From: Defluviimonas aquaemixtae
GTDB taxonomy: Bacteria; Pseudomonadota; Alphaproteobacteria; Rhodobacterales; Rhodobacteraceae
Assembly: GCF_900302475.1 (NCBI RefSeq)
Contig: NZ_OMOQ01000003.1
Coordinates: 310,001-374,000 of the forward strand
DNA length: 64,000 nt
Direction: 5' to 3'
Of the stretch, positions 29,901 through 37,602 are shown piece after piece (position 1 is the first letter of the stretch; every line of letters starts with the position of its first letter). The notes under the pieces are model-generated. The model was not told where the DNA came from. It did not search any database and saw only the letters and a program-made list of their open reading frames with translations. The translations under genes were made by a program, and so were the position numbers.

Positions 29901-30359
29901 TTCGAGCAGGTGAACAGCAACTTCCGGCTGCTTTTCACCCACCTCTTCGGCGGCGGCGAAGCAAACCTCGTTCTGGTGGAAAGCGACGACCCGCTTGAGG
30001 CCGGCCTTGAGATCATGTGCCAGCCGCCGGGCAAGAAGCTCTCGACACTCTCGCTCCTGTCGGGCGGGGAGCAGACCCTGACGGCGCTCGCGCTGATCTT
30101 CGCGGTCTTCCTTGCGAATCCCGCGCCGATCTGCGTGCTCGACGAGGTCGACGCGCCCTTGGACGATGCCAACGTCACCCGCTTCTGCGACTTGCTGGAC
30201 GAGATGACGCGGCGCACAGACACTCGCTTCCTGATTATCACCCACCACGCGGTGACGATGGCGCGCATGGACCGGCTGTTCGGGGTTACGATGGCCGAAC
30301 AGGGCGTGAGCCAGCTTGTCAGCGTCGATCTGAAGAAGGCCGAGGCGCTGGTCGCCTGA
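26904..30359 (+). CDS. smc: Chromosome segregation protein SMC
   Basis: 1151 residues from GTG 26904 (RFTRLRLNGFKSFVDPTD), with GGAAGG eight bases upstream. Walker A is GPNGCGKS at 31-38. Two long coiled coils (about 165-495 and 640-995), rich in Ala, Glu and Arg, flank a hinge around 505-630 that contains GWAVLPGYPQGQ. The C-terminal head has the ABC signature LLSGGEQTLTALAL followed by Walker B CVLDEVDAPLDD. SMC with ScpAB condenses and individualises replicated chromosomes. No scpA/scpB nearby. Confidence 0.97.
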   Translation: MRFTRLRLNGFKSFVDPTDLLIHDGLTGVVGPNGCGKSNLLEALRWVMGENRPTAMRGGGMEDVIFAGAATRPARNFAEVSITIDNTERLAPSGFNDQDQLEIVRRITRDAGSAYKANTKDVRARDVQMLFADASTGSHSPALVRQGQIAELINAKPKNRRRILEEAAGISGLYQRRHEAELKLNATELNLARVEDVVEQLASQLTQLARQARQAARYREIGEELRRAEGMLLYRRWREADQARATAEADLTERTKLAAQAETAARSAAKTRGAREEALPPLREEEAVAAAVLQRLQVSRDTLNDQEARALQTIETLKGRIEQLSRDMEREAGLNRDAGETIERLDWEQAEIAKAAEGHESRLADALDAAQEAARILSDREAALSELTEDVARLSARHQSAHRLLTDSRATLDKNETEAGRANMAATEAEAALTKASDDLSAAQAAQTGAQKAAEEAEAALAAADEARTDAQSREAEARAARSETEGEAGALKAEAGALMKLVEREAASGSQILDRVEVKKGYEKALGAALADDLRAPEVGPGAVSGWAVLPGYPQGQTLPDGVSALSNHVTVPEVLARRIGQIGLVDRTDGAQLQPLLKPGQRLVSQEGDLWRWDGFRAGAEDAPTAAALRLQQLNRLVELKDDLEQVQARADGAKQAHEHLTRLLAESTEADRAAREARREADRRMAEASRALSKAEADRSIAAGKLESARLAVARHEEEALSARGQLKEAEAAVNALPDLDTARGEVEDVKLTVEAARMTMLAKRSAHDEVRREGEARTRRRQEIAKEVSGWRHRLETAEKRSAELAERKEASEAELEEASAAPAEIAVKREELAEAIDKAEMRRRAAADRLAEAETALRKATDTEREAERAASEAREARARAEARADAARESVAAAAERIRDETEREPAALLQSLDADPEKMPTAEALDNDVQRLRRQRDALGAVNLRAEEDAKEVQEEHDNLVVEMADLEEAIKKLRSGIAGLNREGRERLLTAFEQVNSNFRLLFTHLFGGGEANLVLVESDDPLEAGLEIMCQPPGKKLSTLSLLSGGEQTLTALALIFAVFLANPAPICVLDEVDAPLDDANVTRFCDLLDEMTRRTDTRFLIITHHAVTMARMDRLFGVTMAEQGVSQLVSVDLKKAEALVA

Positions 30360-30402
30360 ACGGCAATAAAACCGGGCGCCTCGCCTGACTGCGAGACGTG
30401 AC

Positions 30403-31368
30403 ATGACAATCGAAGTCGCGACGGACGATTTTCCACTCGCCGAACCCTTCACGATTGCCCGCGGCTCGCGCACAAAGGCGCGCGTGCTCACCGTCACGGT
30501 GCGGCAGGACGGCGTTGTCGGACGGGGCGAATGCGTCCCCTATGCGCGCTATGGTGAAAGCACCGAGAGCGTGGCCGTTCTGATCGCCGGACTTCCCGCC
30601 GACGTTACCCGCGAACGGCTCCAAGACCTGCTGCCTGCCGGCGCAGCGCGCAACGCGGTCGATTGCGCGCTTTGGGATATCGAGGCGAAGAAGCTGGGTC
30701 GCCGCGTCTGGGATATCGCCGGTTTGCCCGTGCCAGTTCCCCTGACGACCGCGTTCACGCTTTCGCTCGACACGCCCGAGCGCATGCGTGCGGCGGCAGG
30801 GCGTCAGGCGCACCGCCCGATCCTGAAGATCAAGCTTGGGGCCGACGGCGACATGGCGCGGCTCGAGGCCGTGCGACAGGGCGCGCCAGCGTCGCGCATC
30901 ATCGTTGATGCGAACGAAGGCTGGACGGCGGAAGCCTATGCCGAGCTTGCGCCGCATCTTACAGCGCTTGGCGTCGCGCTGGTCGAACAGCCGCTTCCGG
31001 CGGGCGCGGACGACGCGTTGGGGGACATCCCGCGCCCCGTGCCCGTTTGCGCCGACGAAAGCTGTCACGACTGCGCCTCGCTTGCAGGCCTCCGCGGCAA
31101 ATACGACCTCGTCAACATCAAGCTCGACAAGACGGGCGGGCTGACCGAAGCTCTGGCGCTTCGCGATGCAGCGCGGGCGGAGGGATTCGGCGTGATGGTC
31201 GGCTGCATGGTCGGCTCGTCACTCGCGATGGCGCCGGCGGTGCTGGTCGCTCAGGGGGCCGAGGTCGTCGACCTCGACGGCCCGCTCCTCCTGGCGCGCG
31301 ACCGGGCCAATGCGCTGCGTTACGACGATTCGCTTCTCCACCCGCCCGAGGCGGCGCTTTGGGGTTGA
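30403..31368 (+). CDS. Enolase-superfamily dipeptide epimerase / N-acyl-glutamate racemase-like enzyme
   Basis: 321 residues. The muconate-lactonising subgroup pattern is present: acid/base Lys in LKIKLG (about residues 142-147), metal-binding Asp in VDANEGW (about 168-174), Glu in VEQPL (about 194-198), Asp in ADESCH (about 217-222), and a C-terminal Lys in VNIKLDKTGG (about 238-247). It resembles L-Ala-D/L-Glu epimerases and the related DgcA-type N-acetyl-D-glutamate racemases; sequence alone does not separate these. The D-amino-acid transaminase gene is 65 bases downstream, which suggests a D-amino-acid or muropeptide salvage role. Confidence 0.85.
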   Translation: MTIEVATDDFPLAEPFTIARGSRTKARVLTVTVRQDGVVGRGECVPYARYGESTESVAVLIAGLPADVTRERLQDLLPAGAARNAVDCALWDIEAKKLGRRVWDIAGLPVPVPLTTAFTLSLDTPERMRAAAGRQAHRPILKIKLGADGDMARLEAVRQGAPASRIIVDANEGWTAEAYAELAPHLTALGVALVEQPLPAGADDALGDIPRPVPVCADESCHDCASLAGLRGKYDLVNIKLDKTGGLTEALALRDAARAEGFGVMVGCMVGSSLAMAPAVLVAQGAEVVDLDGPLLLARDRANALRYDDSLLHPPEAALWG

Positions 31369-31433
31369 GCTCGAGACTTGACCTCGCCCGCGCAACGCAG
31401 GATGAGTCCGCGACCGCATCGGGAGATACCGCC

Positions 31434-32300
31434 ATGAGCCGCATCGTCTACGTGAACGGAGAATACGTCTCCGAAGAGGAGGCGAAGATCTCCGTCTTTG
31501 ACCGCGGATTTCTCATGGCTGACGCGGTCTATGAGGTGACGAGCGTGCTCGACGGCAAACTCATCGACTTCGACGGGCATGCGGCGCGGCTGGCGCGGTC
31601 GCTCGCTGAACTGGACATGGCTAGCCCGGTGAGCCACGAGGAGTTGCTGGCGATCCATCGCGAAATGGTCGCGCGGAACGGGATCGAGGATGGGCTCATC
31701 TATCTTCAGGTCACGCGCGGCAATCCGGGCGATCGGGACTTCGTGTTCCCCGATCCGGAAAAGGTGAGGCCGGGCATCGTCCTTTTCACCCAATCGAAGC
31801 CGGGTCTGGCCGACAATCCGGCAGCGCAGGTTGGAATGAAGGTGATCTCCATTCCGGACATCCGCTGGGGGCGGCGTGACATCAAAACGGTGCAGCTTCT
31901 CTACCCCTCGATGGGCAAGATGATGGCCAAGAAGGCGGGCTGCGATGATGCCTGGTTCGTCGAGGAAGATGGCGTAGTGACCGAAGGCACGTCCAACAAC
32001 GCCTACATCGTGAAGGGCAGCAAGATCATCACCCGGCACCTGTCGGAGGACATCCTTCACGGCATCACGCGCGCCGCCGTGCTGCGCATCGCCAAGGAGG
32101 CGCAGATGGCGGTCGAGGAACGCGCCTTCACGGTCGAGGAGGCAAAGTGCGCGGACGAAGCCTTCGTGACCTCCGCTTCGGCCTTTGTGATGCCGGTCGT
32201 GGAAATCGACGGCGCGATGCTCGGACAAGGGAAGCCGGGGCCGGTCGCGAAGCGGATGCGGGAAATCTATCTCGAGGAAAGCCGAAAGGCCGCGATATGA
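31434..32300 (+). CDS. dat: D-amino-acid transaminase (class IV PLP)
   Basis: 288 residues. The fold-IV pattern is clear: VNGEYVSEEEAKISVFDRGF at the N-terminus, PLP-binding Lys in RWGRRDIKTVQLLYPS (about residues 141-156), and EGTSNNAYIVKG near 183-194, which matches D-alanine aminotransferases more than branched-chain enzymes. It interconverts D-alanine and D-glutamate with their 2-oxoacids, supplying D-Glu for peptidoglycan. It lies after the epimerase gene on the same strand. Confidence 0.9.
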   Translation: MSRIVYVNGEYVSEEEAKISVFDRGFLMADAVYEVTSVLDGKLIDFDGHAARLARSLAELDMASPVSHEELLAIHREMVARNGIEDGLIYLQVTRGNPGDRDFVFPDPEKVRPGIVLFTQSKPGLADNPAAQVGMKVISIPDIRWGRRDIKTVQLLYPSMGKMMAKKAGCDDAWFVEEDGVVTEGTSNNAYIVKGSKIITRHLSEDILHGITRAAVLRIAKEAQMAVEERAFTVEEAKCADEAFVTSASAFVMPVVEIDGAMLGQGKPGPVAKRMREIYLEESRKAAI

Positions 32301-32319
32301 GGCGATGGGCCGGCGGTGT

Positions 32320-32970
32320 TCACGCGCTTTGGACAACCTGCACGGTGACCGCTGCGTAAAAGACGAGGCTCGCCGCAAGCACGCAGACGTGCCAGATCGT
32401 GTAGTGGAACGGCAACCTCTCGAACAGGTAGAAGGCGACGCCGGCAGTATAAAGAAGGCCACCCACCGCAATCAGCGCGATCACCGGTGTGGAGAGCGTT
32501 GCGAAGAACGCGCCCCCAGCCATGACACCGGCCCAGCCTATGCCGAGATAGAGCGCCAGGCTAGCCATGCGGAAACGATCTGGCGCGACGATCTTGATCC
32601 CGACCCCAGCGAGCGCAGCACCCCAGACGCCCGCCAAGAGCCAGCCGCCCTGGCCCGACAGAAGCGTGAAGGGCGTGTAGGTGCCCGCGATCTTCACGTA
32701 GATGGCCGAATGGTCGAGCCGCTTCAGAAGCCCCGCCCAGCCCGGATGTGGGATCAGGTTGTACAACGCGGAGAAGAGGATCATCGCGAAAAGCGCCGTG
32801 CCATAGACCGATATTGCAAACATCGCGGTGAAATCGCCGCGCAGGACGGCCGTGACCGCGATCAGGATCGGAACCGCGATCAGCACTACCGCCAGGCCCG
32901 ACGCATGGATCACCGCGTCTGAGACACGCTCGGCGCGGGAATAGTCGGACCTTTGGTCAAGCAGCGGCAT
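32320..32970 (-). CDS. Hemolysin III / TrhA family membrane protein
   Basis: 216 residues from ATG 32970 (MPLLDQRSDYSRAERVSDAVIH). Seven hydrophobic segments are visible, with conserved family residues in SALYNLIPHPGWAGLLKRLDHSAIY (about 76-100) and the C-terminal FHYTIWHVCVLAAS. The family (PAQR-related) is in the inner membrane and has been linked to membrane energetics and fluidity in other bacteria. It converges with the transaminase gene. About 220 bases upstream before the next gene show no ORF I trust. Confidence 0.9.
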   Translation of the reverse strand: MPLLDQRSDYSRAERVSDAVIHASGLAVVLIAVPILIAVTAVLRGDFTAMFAISVYGTALFAMILFSALYNLIPHPGWAGLLKRLDHSAIYVKIAGTYTPFTLLSGQGGWLLAGVWGAALAGVGIKIVAPDRFRMASLALYLGIGWAGVMAGGAFFATLSTPVIALIAVGGLLYTAGVAFYLFERLPFHYTIWHVCVLAASLVFYAAVTVQVVQSA

Positions 32971-33194
32971 CTTGGGACCGAGTGTACCATCAGGGTGCCG
33001 GCCATTCCAAAGTGCGAATGTCAATTCACCGTGTCCGATCGCGAACCGATTGCGACATCCCGGTAGAACGCACGCGACAAACGGAACTTCTCCATTGCAA
33101 TACACATCGGTCGGAAGCGGTAAATTGCCTGCGCGCGGCGACCCTGCGCTCTGCCAGACCGAGGACCGGTCCGCACCGCCCAGGCCTTGGCAGG

Positions 33195-33980
33195 TCAGGC
33201 GGCGCGCCCGTAAAACCCGATCCGTTCTTCTTCGGTGAACTGCACGCCGGGGCGTTCGTAGAGCGAAAAGACAGCGATGATGCGCGACTGCTCGCCTCTT
33301 ACGGGCGTCACGCGATGCGCCGTGTTTCTCCCCCTGAAGACATTGAGCGTCCCGGGCGCGAGGGCGAGCGACCGGCAATCCGGGTCCTGGCCCGCGAGAA
33401 GTCGCGCGACACCGTCGTAGTTCGGCTCAGTATCGCTCCGCAGATCGGACCGATACTCGAACGCGCCGCCCGCGTCAGACGCCTGCAAGAGAAGCGTGGT
33501 CGTGAATTCCGACCGGTCGAAATGCCAGTTCAACGCCTCGCCCTCGCCGTAGGCCATCGCGTTCACGCGGGCGAGCGGATCGTCCATCGTGTAAAGCGCG
33601 TCCTTGCCCATGGCCGCGGCGAGGAAGCGGGCGAAGCCCGGCCATTCGTATAGCCGGGTGACGACCGGGCCGATCTGGTCGCCGCAGAGCGTGCGGTTCC
33701 GGGTCTCGAACATGCGCAGTGCTGGATGATCGGGCGCAAGTCCCGGAACCGATTTCTGGAAGTAGATATTGTGTCGGCGGGCATGGGTGAAACTGTCGCT
33801 CTCGAACCGGGGCGCGAGCTCGGCCACGGCGGCGTCCCGCGCCCCCGACCGGAGGAAACCTTCGAGGTTGAACATGCCGTCACGCGCCAGATCTGTGCGG
33901 GCGCGTGCGACGAGAGCGTCCCAGCGGGCCGAGCCGGGCCTGTCGAGCGGATAGCGGTCGAGGTCGAGAATGTCCTGCAT
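33195..33980 (-). CDS. 2-oxoglutarate/Fe(II) oxygenase of the HalD/BesD-like family, with an intact HxD
   Basis: 261 residues. Iron-binding facial triad: H153-F-D155 and distal H222 (GRNTAHRVTPV); R233 in SRIIAVFSLYERPG is a good 2-oxoglutarate ligand. The sequence resembles the family that includes the free-amino-acid halogenases BesD and HalD. Those halogenases replace the Asp by Gly so that chloride can bind iron. Asp155 is present here, so hydroxylation is more likely than halogenation (inference). It diverges from a LysR gene. Confidence 0.8.
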   Translation of the reverse strand: MQDILDLDRYPLDRPGSARWDALVARARTDLARDGMFNLEGFLRSGARDAAVAELAPRFESDSFTHARRHNIYFQKSVPGLAPDHPALRMFETRNRTLCGDQIGPVVTRLYEWPGFARFLAAAMGKDALYTMDDPLARVNAMAYGEGEALNWHFDRSEFTTTLLLQASDAGGAFEYRSDLRSDTEPNYDGVARLLAGQDPDCRSLALAPGTLNVFRGRNTAHRVTPVRGEQSRIIAVFSLYERPGVQFTEEERIGFYGRAA

Positions 33981-34078
33981 GATGCGGTCCCCAGATAGCC
34001 GGACAAGCGTGGCGCGCCGCGGCCTCTATTGCAACGGGAGGAATTTTCGCGGAGCATAAGAAAAACTTTCGGAAAGTC

Positions 34079-34993
34079 ATGTCAGCTCCCCCGCCCCTCA
34101 ATGCGATTCGCGCCTTCGAGGTCGCGGCAAGATCCGGCAGTTTTGTGCAGGCCGGCGCGGAGTTGGGTGTCACCTCTGCCGCCGTTAGCCAGCAGGTCAA
34201 GGCGCTTGAGGTGCATCTCGGCAAGCGGCTGTTTCTGAGGCAGGGCAACCGCATCGCGCTGACCGATGCTGGCCGCGCGATCTATCCCCGGATCGAGGCG
34301 GCCCTTGGCGAGCTTGCGGCGGTCACCGCCGAACTCATGTCCGGTCGCGACCGCGCTCGGCTCATCGTTTCGGTGCTGCCTTCGGTCGCCGAGCTCTTTC
34401 TCGCACCAGCGCTCAGGGGTTTCGACGGCCTTGGCGGAGTCGAGGTCCGGATTGAAGAGGACCCTGTGATCTTCGCCCGCGACGGGGTCGATTTACGCAT
34501 CACCTATGGTGCGCATGCCTATCCTGACCACCACGCGGAGACGCTGTTTCGTGACCGGCTGGTACCCGTCGCGGCACCGGGTTTCGCGGCGCCCGAATGC
34601 GGGCTCAAGCACCTGCCCGACGGCGCCTTTATCCATACCAATTGGGGCCCGGCCTATGCCACGCAGCCCTCTTGGGCCGCATGGTTCGCATCGAAAGGGC
34701 TGTCGCGCCGCCCCGAACTTCGCGCGGGGCTCAATGTCGGAACGACCAGCTTCGCCGTCGCTGCGGCCCGGGCGGGGCTGGGGGTCGCGCTTGTTCCCGA
34801 ACGCATCGCGGGCGGCGAGATTGGGTCGGGGTGCCTTGTTCTGGCCAATCCGGGCGCGCTCACGATGTCCTGGGACTACGTGCTCGTCTGGCCACATGCG
34901 CTTCAGCGCAAGCCCTCGCTCAGGGCGCTCATCGCGCATCTGAAAGCGAGGGCAGTGGAGGGATCAGATGATGGCTTGGAAGATCGCGCCTGA
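34079..34993 (+). CDS. LysR-family transcriptional regulator (GcvA-like)
   Basis: 304 residues. The N-terminal winged helix (about 6-65) contains LNAIRAFEVAARSGSFVQAG and TSAAVSQQVKALE; the C-terminal periplasmic-binding-protein-like effector domain occupies about 90-295, with NVGTTSFAVAAARAGLGVAL near 220-240. It resembles the GcvA/AmpR branch. It diverges from the 2OG oxygenase gene by 98 bases and may control it. Its end overlaps that of the converging permease gene by 30 bases. Confidence 0.9.
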   Translation: MSAPPPLNAIRAFEVAARSGSFVQAGAELGVTSAAVSQQVKALEVHLGKRLFLRQGNRIALTDAGRAIYPRIEAALGELAAVTAELMSGRDRARLIVSVLPSVAELFLAPALRGFDGLGGVEVRIEEDPVIFARDGVDLRITYGAHAYPDHHAETLFRDRLVPVAAPGFAAPECGLKHLPDGAFIHTNWGPAYATQPSWAAWFASKGLSRRPELRAGLNVGTTSFAVAAARAGLGVALVPERIAGGEIGSGCLVLANPGALTMSWDYVLVWPHALQRKPSLRALIAHLKARAVEGSDDGLEDRA

Positions 34994-35998
34994 CAGGATG
35001 GCGCCCGTAAGGCCGAGCCCGATATAGGCCGCGAAGACCGGCTTGTGCACCAGCGACCATACCGCCGCCATCGCCGGGATCGAGCTGACAGCACCCGCGA
35101 CCATGAAGGCGAGGGCAGCTCCCGCGCTCATCCCCTGTTCCGTAAGACCGGCGAGAAGCGGCGGAGCGACATAGCTGTTGAGATAGGCAGGCATCCCGAC
35201 GAGAGCGGCGACGGCGATGGATCCGAGCCCTTCGCCGCCCACCGCGCTGGCGATGAGATCGGCGGGAACGTAGGTGACGAGCAGCGCTTCAAGTACGTAG
35301 GCTAGCGCGAGCCATTTGACGAGAAAGAGCGCGTTGTGGCCGAATTCCCGTCCGAAGACATGCCTGCGCGCGGGATCGGTCCAGAAGCGCCAGGCAGGCC
35401 GACCGGATAGCGGAGAGGGGCCGCAGCCGCAGCCGCCCTGGGAAAAGGGCCTGATCGCGTCGCCGAACATCCCCGCCCCAATCAGCGCGCGGGTCACGAA
35501 TCCGCCGAACAGGCCGAGCGCCACTGCCGAAACCGCTTTGGCGATCGCGAAGGGCCAGCCGAGCGCGGCCGCGGTGATAAGAAGGGTCGGCGGGTCGATG
35601 AGCGGCGATGAGAGCCAGAAGGCCATGACGGCGGAGAGCGGTGCGCCAAGCGCAAGAAGTCCGGCGACGAATGGGATCACCTCGCACGAGCAGAATGGCG
35701 CGAGCCCGCCGAAAAGAGCGGCGAGTACGATCATGCGGACCTCGCGACCCTTGAACGCATCAGCGATCATGCGTTCGGCGCCCGCGGCCTTCAGCGCGGA
35801 GATCAGGACGACTGCGAAGGCTATGTAGGGCAGGGTGCCCGCGAAAGCGCGGGCTGCGAAACTTGTGACCGTACCAAATCGTGCAGGGTCGAAAGCCGCG
35901 ACGAGAAGGGGCGCGAGGACGACGATCGTCCACGGCGTAAGAAGCCATCTGTGGCCGATCCCGGATTGCGGCGCCCCGCCGCCTGCCACGTCAGCCAT
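34964..35998 (-). CDS. YraQ/DUF318-type permease (ArsP-like)
   Basis: 344 residues with eight to nine membrane segments. The family signature FCSCEVIPFVAGLLALGAP (about residues 100-118), with Cys-x-Cys, and the Cys/Gly-rich cytosolic loop SQGGCGCGPS (about 189-198) are visible. Some members export trivalent organoarsenicals (ArsP); others are uncharacterised. Its ATG lies inside the end of an arsR-type gene (8-base overlap), so a metal or metalloid-responsive efflux role is plausible. No arsC or arsenate-related gene is nearby. Confidence 0.82.
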   Translation of the reverse strand: MADVAGGGAPQSGIGHRWLLTPWTIVVLAPLLVAAFDPARFGTVTSFAARAFAGTLPYIAFAVVLISALKAAGAERMIADAFKGREVRMIVLAALFGGLAPFCSCEVIPFVAGLLALGAPLSAVMAFWLSSPLIDPPTLLITAAALGWPFAIAKAVSAVALGLFGGFVTRALIGAGMFGDAIRPFSQGGCGCGPSPLSGRPAWRFWTDPARRHVFGREFGHNALFLVKWLALAYVLEALLVTYVPADLIASAVGGEGLGSIAVAALVGMPAYLNSYVAPPLLAGLTEQGMSAGAALAFMVAGAVSSIPAMAAVWSLVHKPVFAAYIGLGLTGAILSGAIFQAII

Positions 35999-36302
35999 GC
36001 GTCACCGCCTTGCTTTCCGCGTCCGCGCAGCATTCGCTGAGGATAAATCCCGCCAGCGCCTCGAGCTGGACATAGTTCGCCCTGTTGATGACCGAGCGTC
36101 CGTCGCGTTCCTGGATAATGAGCCCTGCCTCGGAGAGGCTTCTCAAATGATGATTAAGCGTGGACGGCGCGATACCCGTGCGTGCCTGGATATGACCCAC
36201 GATAAGGCCCTCTTCGCCCGCGCGAACGAGCGTTCGGAGAACACTAAGGCGCGCTTCGGACCCCATTGCCGCAAATCCCGCGGCGGCCGTATCAGCTCTC
36301 AT
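35991..36302 (-). CDS. ArsR/SmtB-family repressor
   Basis: 103 residues. A winged-helix domain is clear: MGSEARLSVLRTLVRAG, then TGIAPSTLNHHLRSLSEAGLI as recognition helix and turn. It lacks the ELCVCDL arsenic site of helix 3, but two adjacent cysteines near the C-terminus (SECCADA, about 91-97) could bind a thiophilic metal, as in C-terminal-site ArsR proteins. The ATG is only a dozen bases after a TATAAT box, so the message is nearly leaderless. Operon with the permease. Confidence 0.9.
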   Translation of the reverse strand: MRADTAAAGFAAMGSEARLSVLRTLVRAGEEGLIVGHIQARTGIAPSTLNHHLRSLSEAGLIIQERDGRSVINRANYVQLEALAGFILSECCADAESKAVTHG

Positions 36303-36342
36303 CGAGAGTCTCGATTATATCCATATTTCTAGAATAATAGAT
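36301..36342 (-). promoter_or_regulatory. arsR promoter with two palindromes (candidate ArsR operator)
   Basis: A minus-strand TATAAT (complement of 36314-36319) is a consensus -10. Just upstream lies a 24-bp imperfect palindrome at 36319-36342 centred on TTCTAGAA, with outer ATC/GAT arms and matching internal AT. A second palindrome, ATCGAGA-G-TCTCGAT at 36301-36315, covers the start codon. Repressor binding at either would block transcription of arsR and the permease gene. The region is strikingly AT-rich. Confidence 0.6.
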
Positions 36343-36388
36343 ACAAACGTGTCGTCAAGCCCTCAAGGAACTGCCACCCGGCGTCGCC

Positions 36389-36709
36389 TCAGCCCTTCTT
36401 TTGCTCGCCGACATTTTCTCGGAACGCGACATCAAAGGCGGCTTTCTTGTCTGAATCCGCCTCGGCATGGTTCTGCGCCTTCCATTCTTCATAGGGCATG
36501 CCGTAGTAGATCTTGCGCGCCTCTTCCTTCGACATCACGATGCCGCGTTCGTTCGCCGCTTCCTGATACCAGCGCGCCAGGCAGTTGCGGCAGAATCCGG
36601 CGAGATTCATCAGATCGATGTTCTGCACGTCGGCGCGCTTCTCCATCAGGTGTCGGCGCAGCGTGCGAAAGGCGGCTGCCTCGATCTCGGTGCGGGTTTG
36701 GTCGTCCAT
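36389..36709 (-). CDS. DUF1244 domain protein
   Basis: 106 residues from ATG 36709 (MDDQTRTEIEAAAFRTLRRHL). The family pattern is visible: RRHLMEKRADVQNIDLMNLAGFCRNCLARWY, read here in parts (about 17-49), with the CRNC pair, and then YGMPYEEWKAQ near 75-85. Cytosolic, function unknown; the CxxC may bind a metal. It follows the N-formylglutamate amidohydrolase gene by 16 bases and is probably co-transcribed. Confidence 0.88.
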   Translation of the reverse strand: MDDQTRTEIEAAAFRTLRRHLMEKRADVQNIDLMNLAGFCRNCLARWYQEAANERGIVMSKEEARKIYYGMPYEEWKAQNHAEADSDKKAAFDVAFRENVGEQKKG

Positions 36710-36725
36710 GCAATCCTCCTTAGGG

Positions 36726-37469
36726 TCAGAGATTGGTGGCCGAGAGGACCTCTTCAAGAATGGGGGCCAGCCGGTCGGCCCAGGCGATCTGGCCGTCCTC
36801 GGTCCGGATCAGATCATGGCGAATCTCGATCAGCACATTCGGGCGGCCGGGTCTGAGCGCGTGCCGATCGATCGAGTCACCATCGAGATGGCCGCCATAG
36901 GGTTCGTTCTCTCCGACCACGAGACCGGGTTCAGCCCTGAGCCGGTCGAGAAGCGCCAGCGCGAGACGTGGATCGACATGGGAGTAGAGGATACCGATCT
37001 GCCAGGGACGGTCAGAGCGGCCGAACAGCCGCGGCGTGAAGCTGTGGACGGCGCAGATCACAGTGTCGGTGCGGCGGGCAGCGAGATATTCGAGCGCGTC
37101 GTGATAGGGCCGGTAGAAGGCGTCGAGCCGTCGTTTCGTCTCGGCCGCGTCCACTGCGCGGTTCTCGGGGATCACCGTGCTGTCGTAAAGCTTCATGACC
37201 AGCGTCGGGTCATCCTCGCCCCGGTTTGGGTCGATGACTAGGCGCGAGAACTTCGAGAGGATCGCGGGCGCGTTCAGGCGCTCGGCCAGCCGGTGCGTGA
37301 CGCCCGCGGCGCCAATATCGTACGCGATGTGGCGGTCCATGTCCGCGGGCGCGATCCCGAGCGCGCCACCCCCGATACAGTCGGGCACGCGGTTCGTGGC
37401 GTGATCGCAGGTCACGAGCCAGCGTGCAGGGCGGTCCTTACCGACGATCTCGTAGGGCTTGTGCGTCAT
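36726..37469 (-). CDS. N-formylglutamate amidohydrolase family protein
   Basis: 247 residues. Zinc-binding and family motifs: CDHATNRVP (about 21-29), SRLVIDPNRGEDDPT (about 75-89), HSFTPRLFG (about 142-150) and ENEPYGG (about 187-193). In histidine degradation (HutG) these enzymes hydrolyse N-formyl-glutamate to glutamate and formate; in the absence of other hut genes, its substrate is open. It diverges from pyk, leaving a 133-base promoter region. Confidence 0.9.
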   Translation of the reverse strand: MTHKPYEIVGKDRPARWLVTCDHATNRVPDCIGGGALGIAPADMDRHIAYDIGAAGVTHRLAERLNAPAILSKFSRLVIDPNRGEDDPTLVMKLYDSTVIPENRAVDAAETKRRLDAFYRPYHDALEYLAARRTDTVICAVHSFTPRLFGRSDRPWQIGILYSHVDPRLALALLDRLRAEPGLVVGENEPYGGHLDGDSIDRHALRPGRPNVLIEIRHDLIRTEDGQIAWADRLAPILEEVLSATNL

Positions 37470-37602
37470 GCGCCTGTCATCATTCGCTAATCGAACCTCA
37501 CTTAGCCGAGGCGGACGGAAAGCGCCAGTTGCCGAGGCAGGCGTTTTCGGTCATACACGCCCGGGCAATCTGATAGCGCAAACAGAACGGGGGATTTCGA
37601 GC

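Noticed and set aside
28802..30436. A 544-codon Ser/Arg-rich open frame antisense to smc
   Set aside because: Low-complexity product caused by the Ala/Glu/Arg-rich coiled-coil codons of smc.
34079..36302. Arsenic-resistance operon
   Set aside because: Only an ArsR-type regulator and an ArsP-like permease are present; no arsC, arsH or acr3, and the regulator lacks the classical arsenic site, so a named ars operon is not justified.
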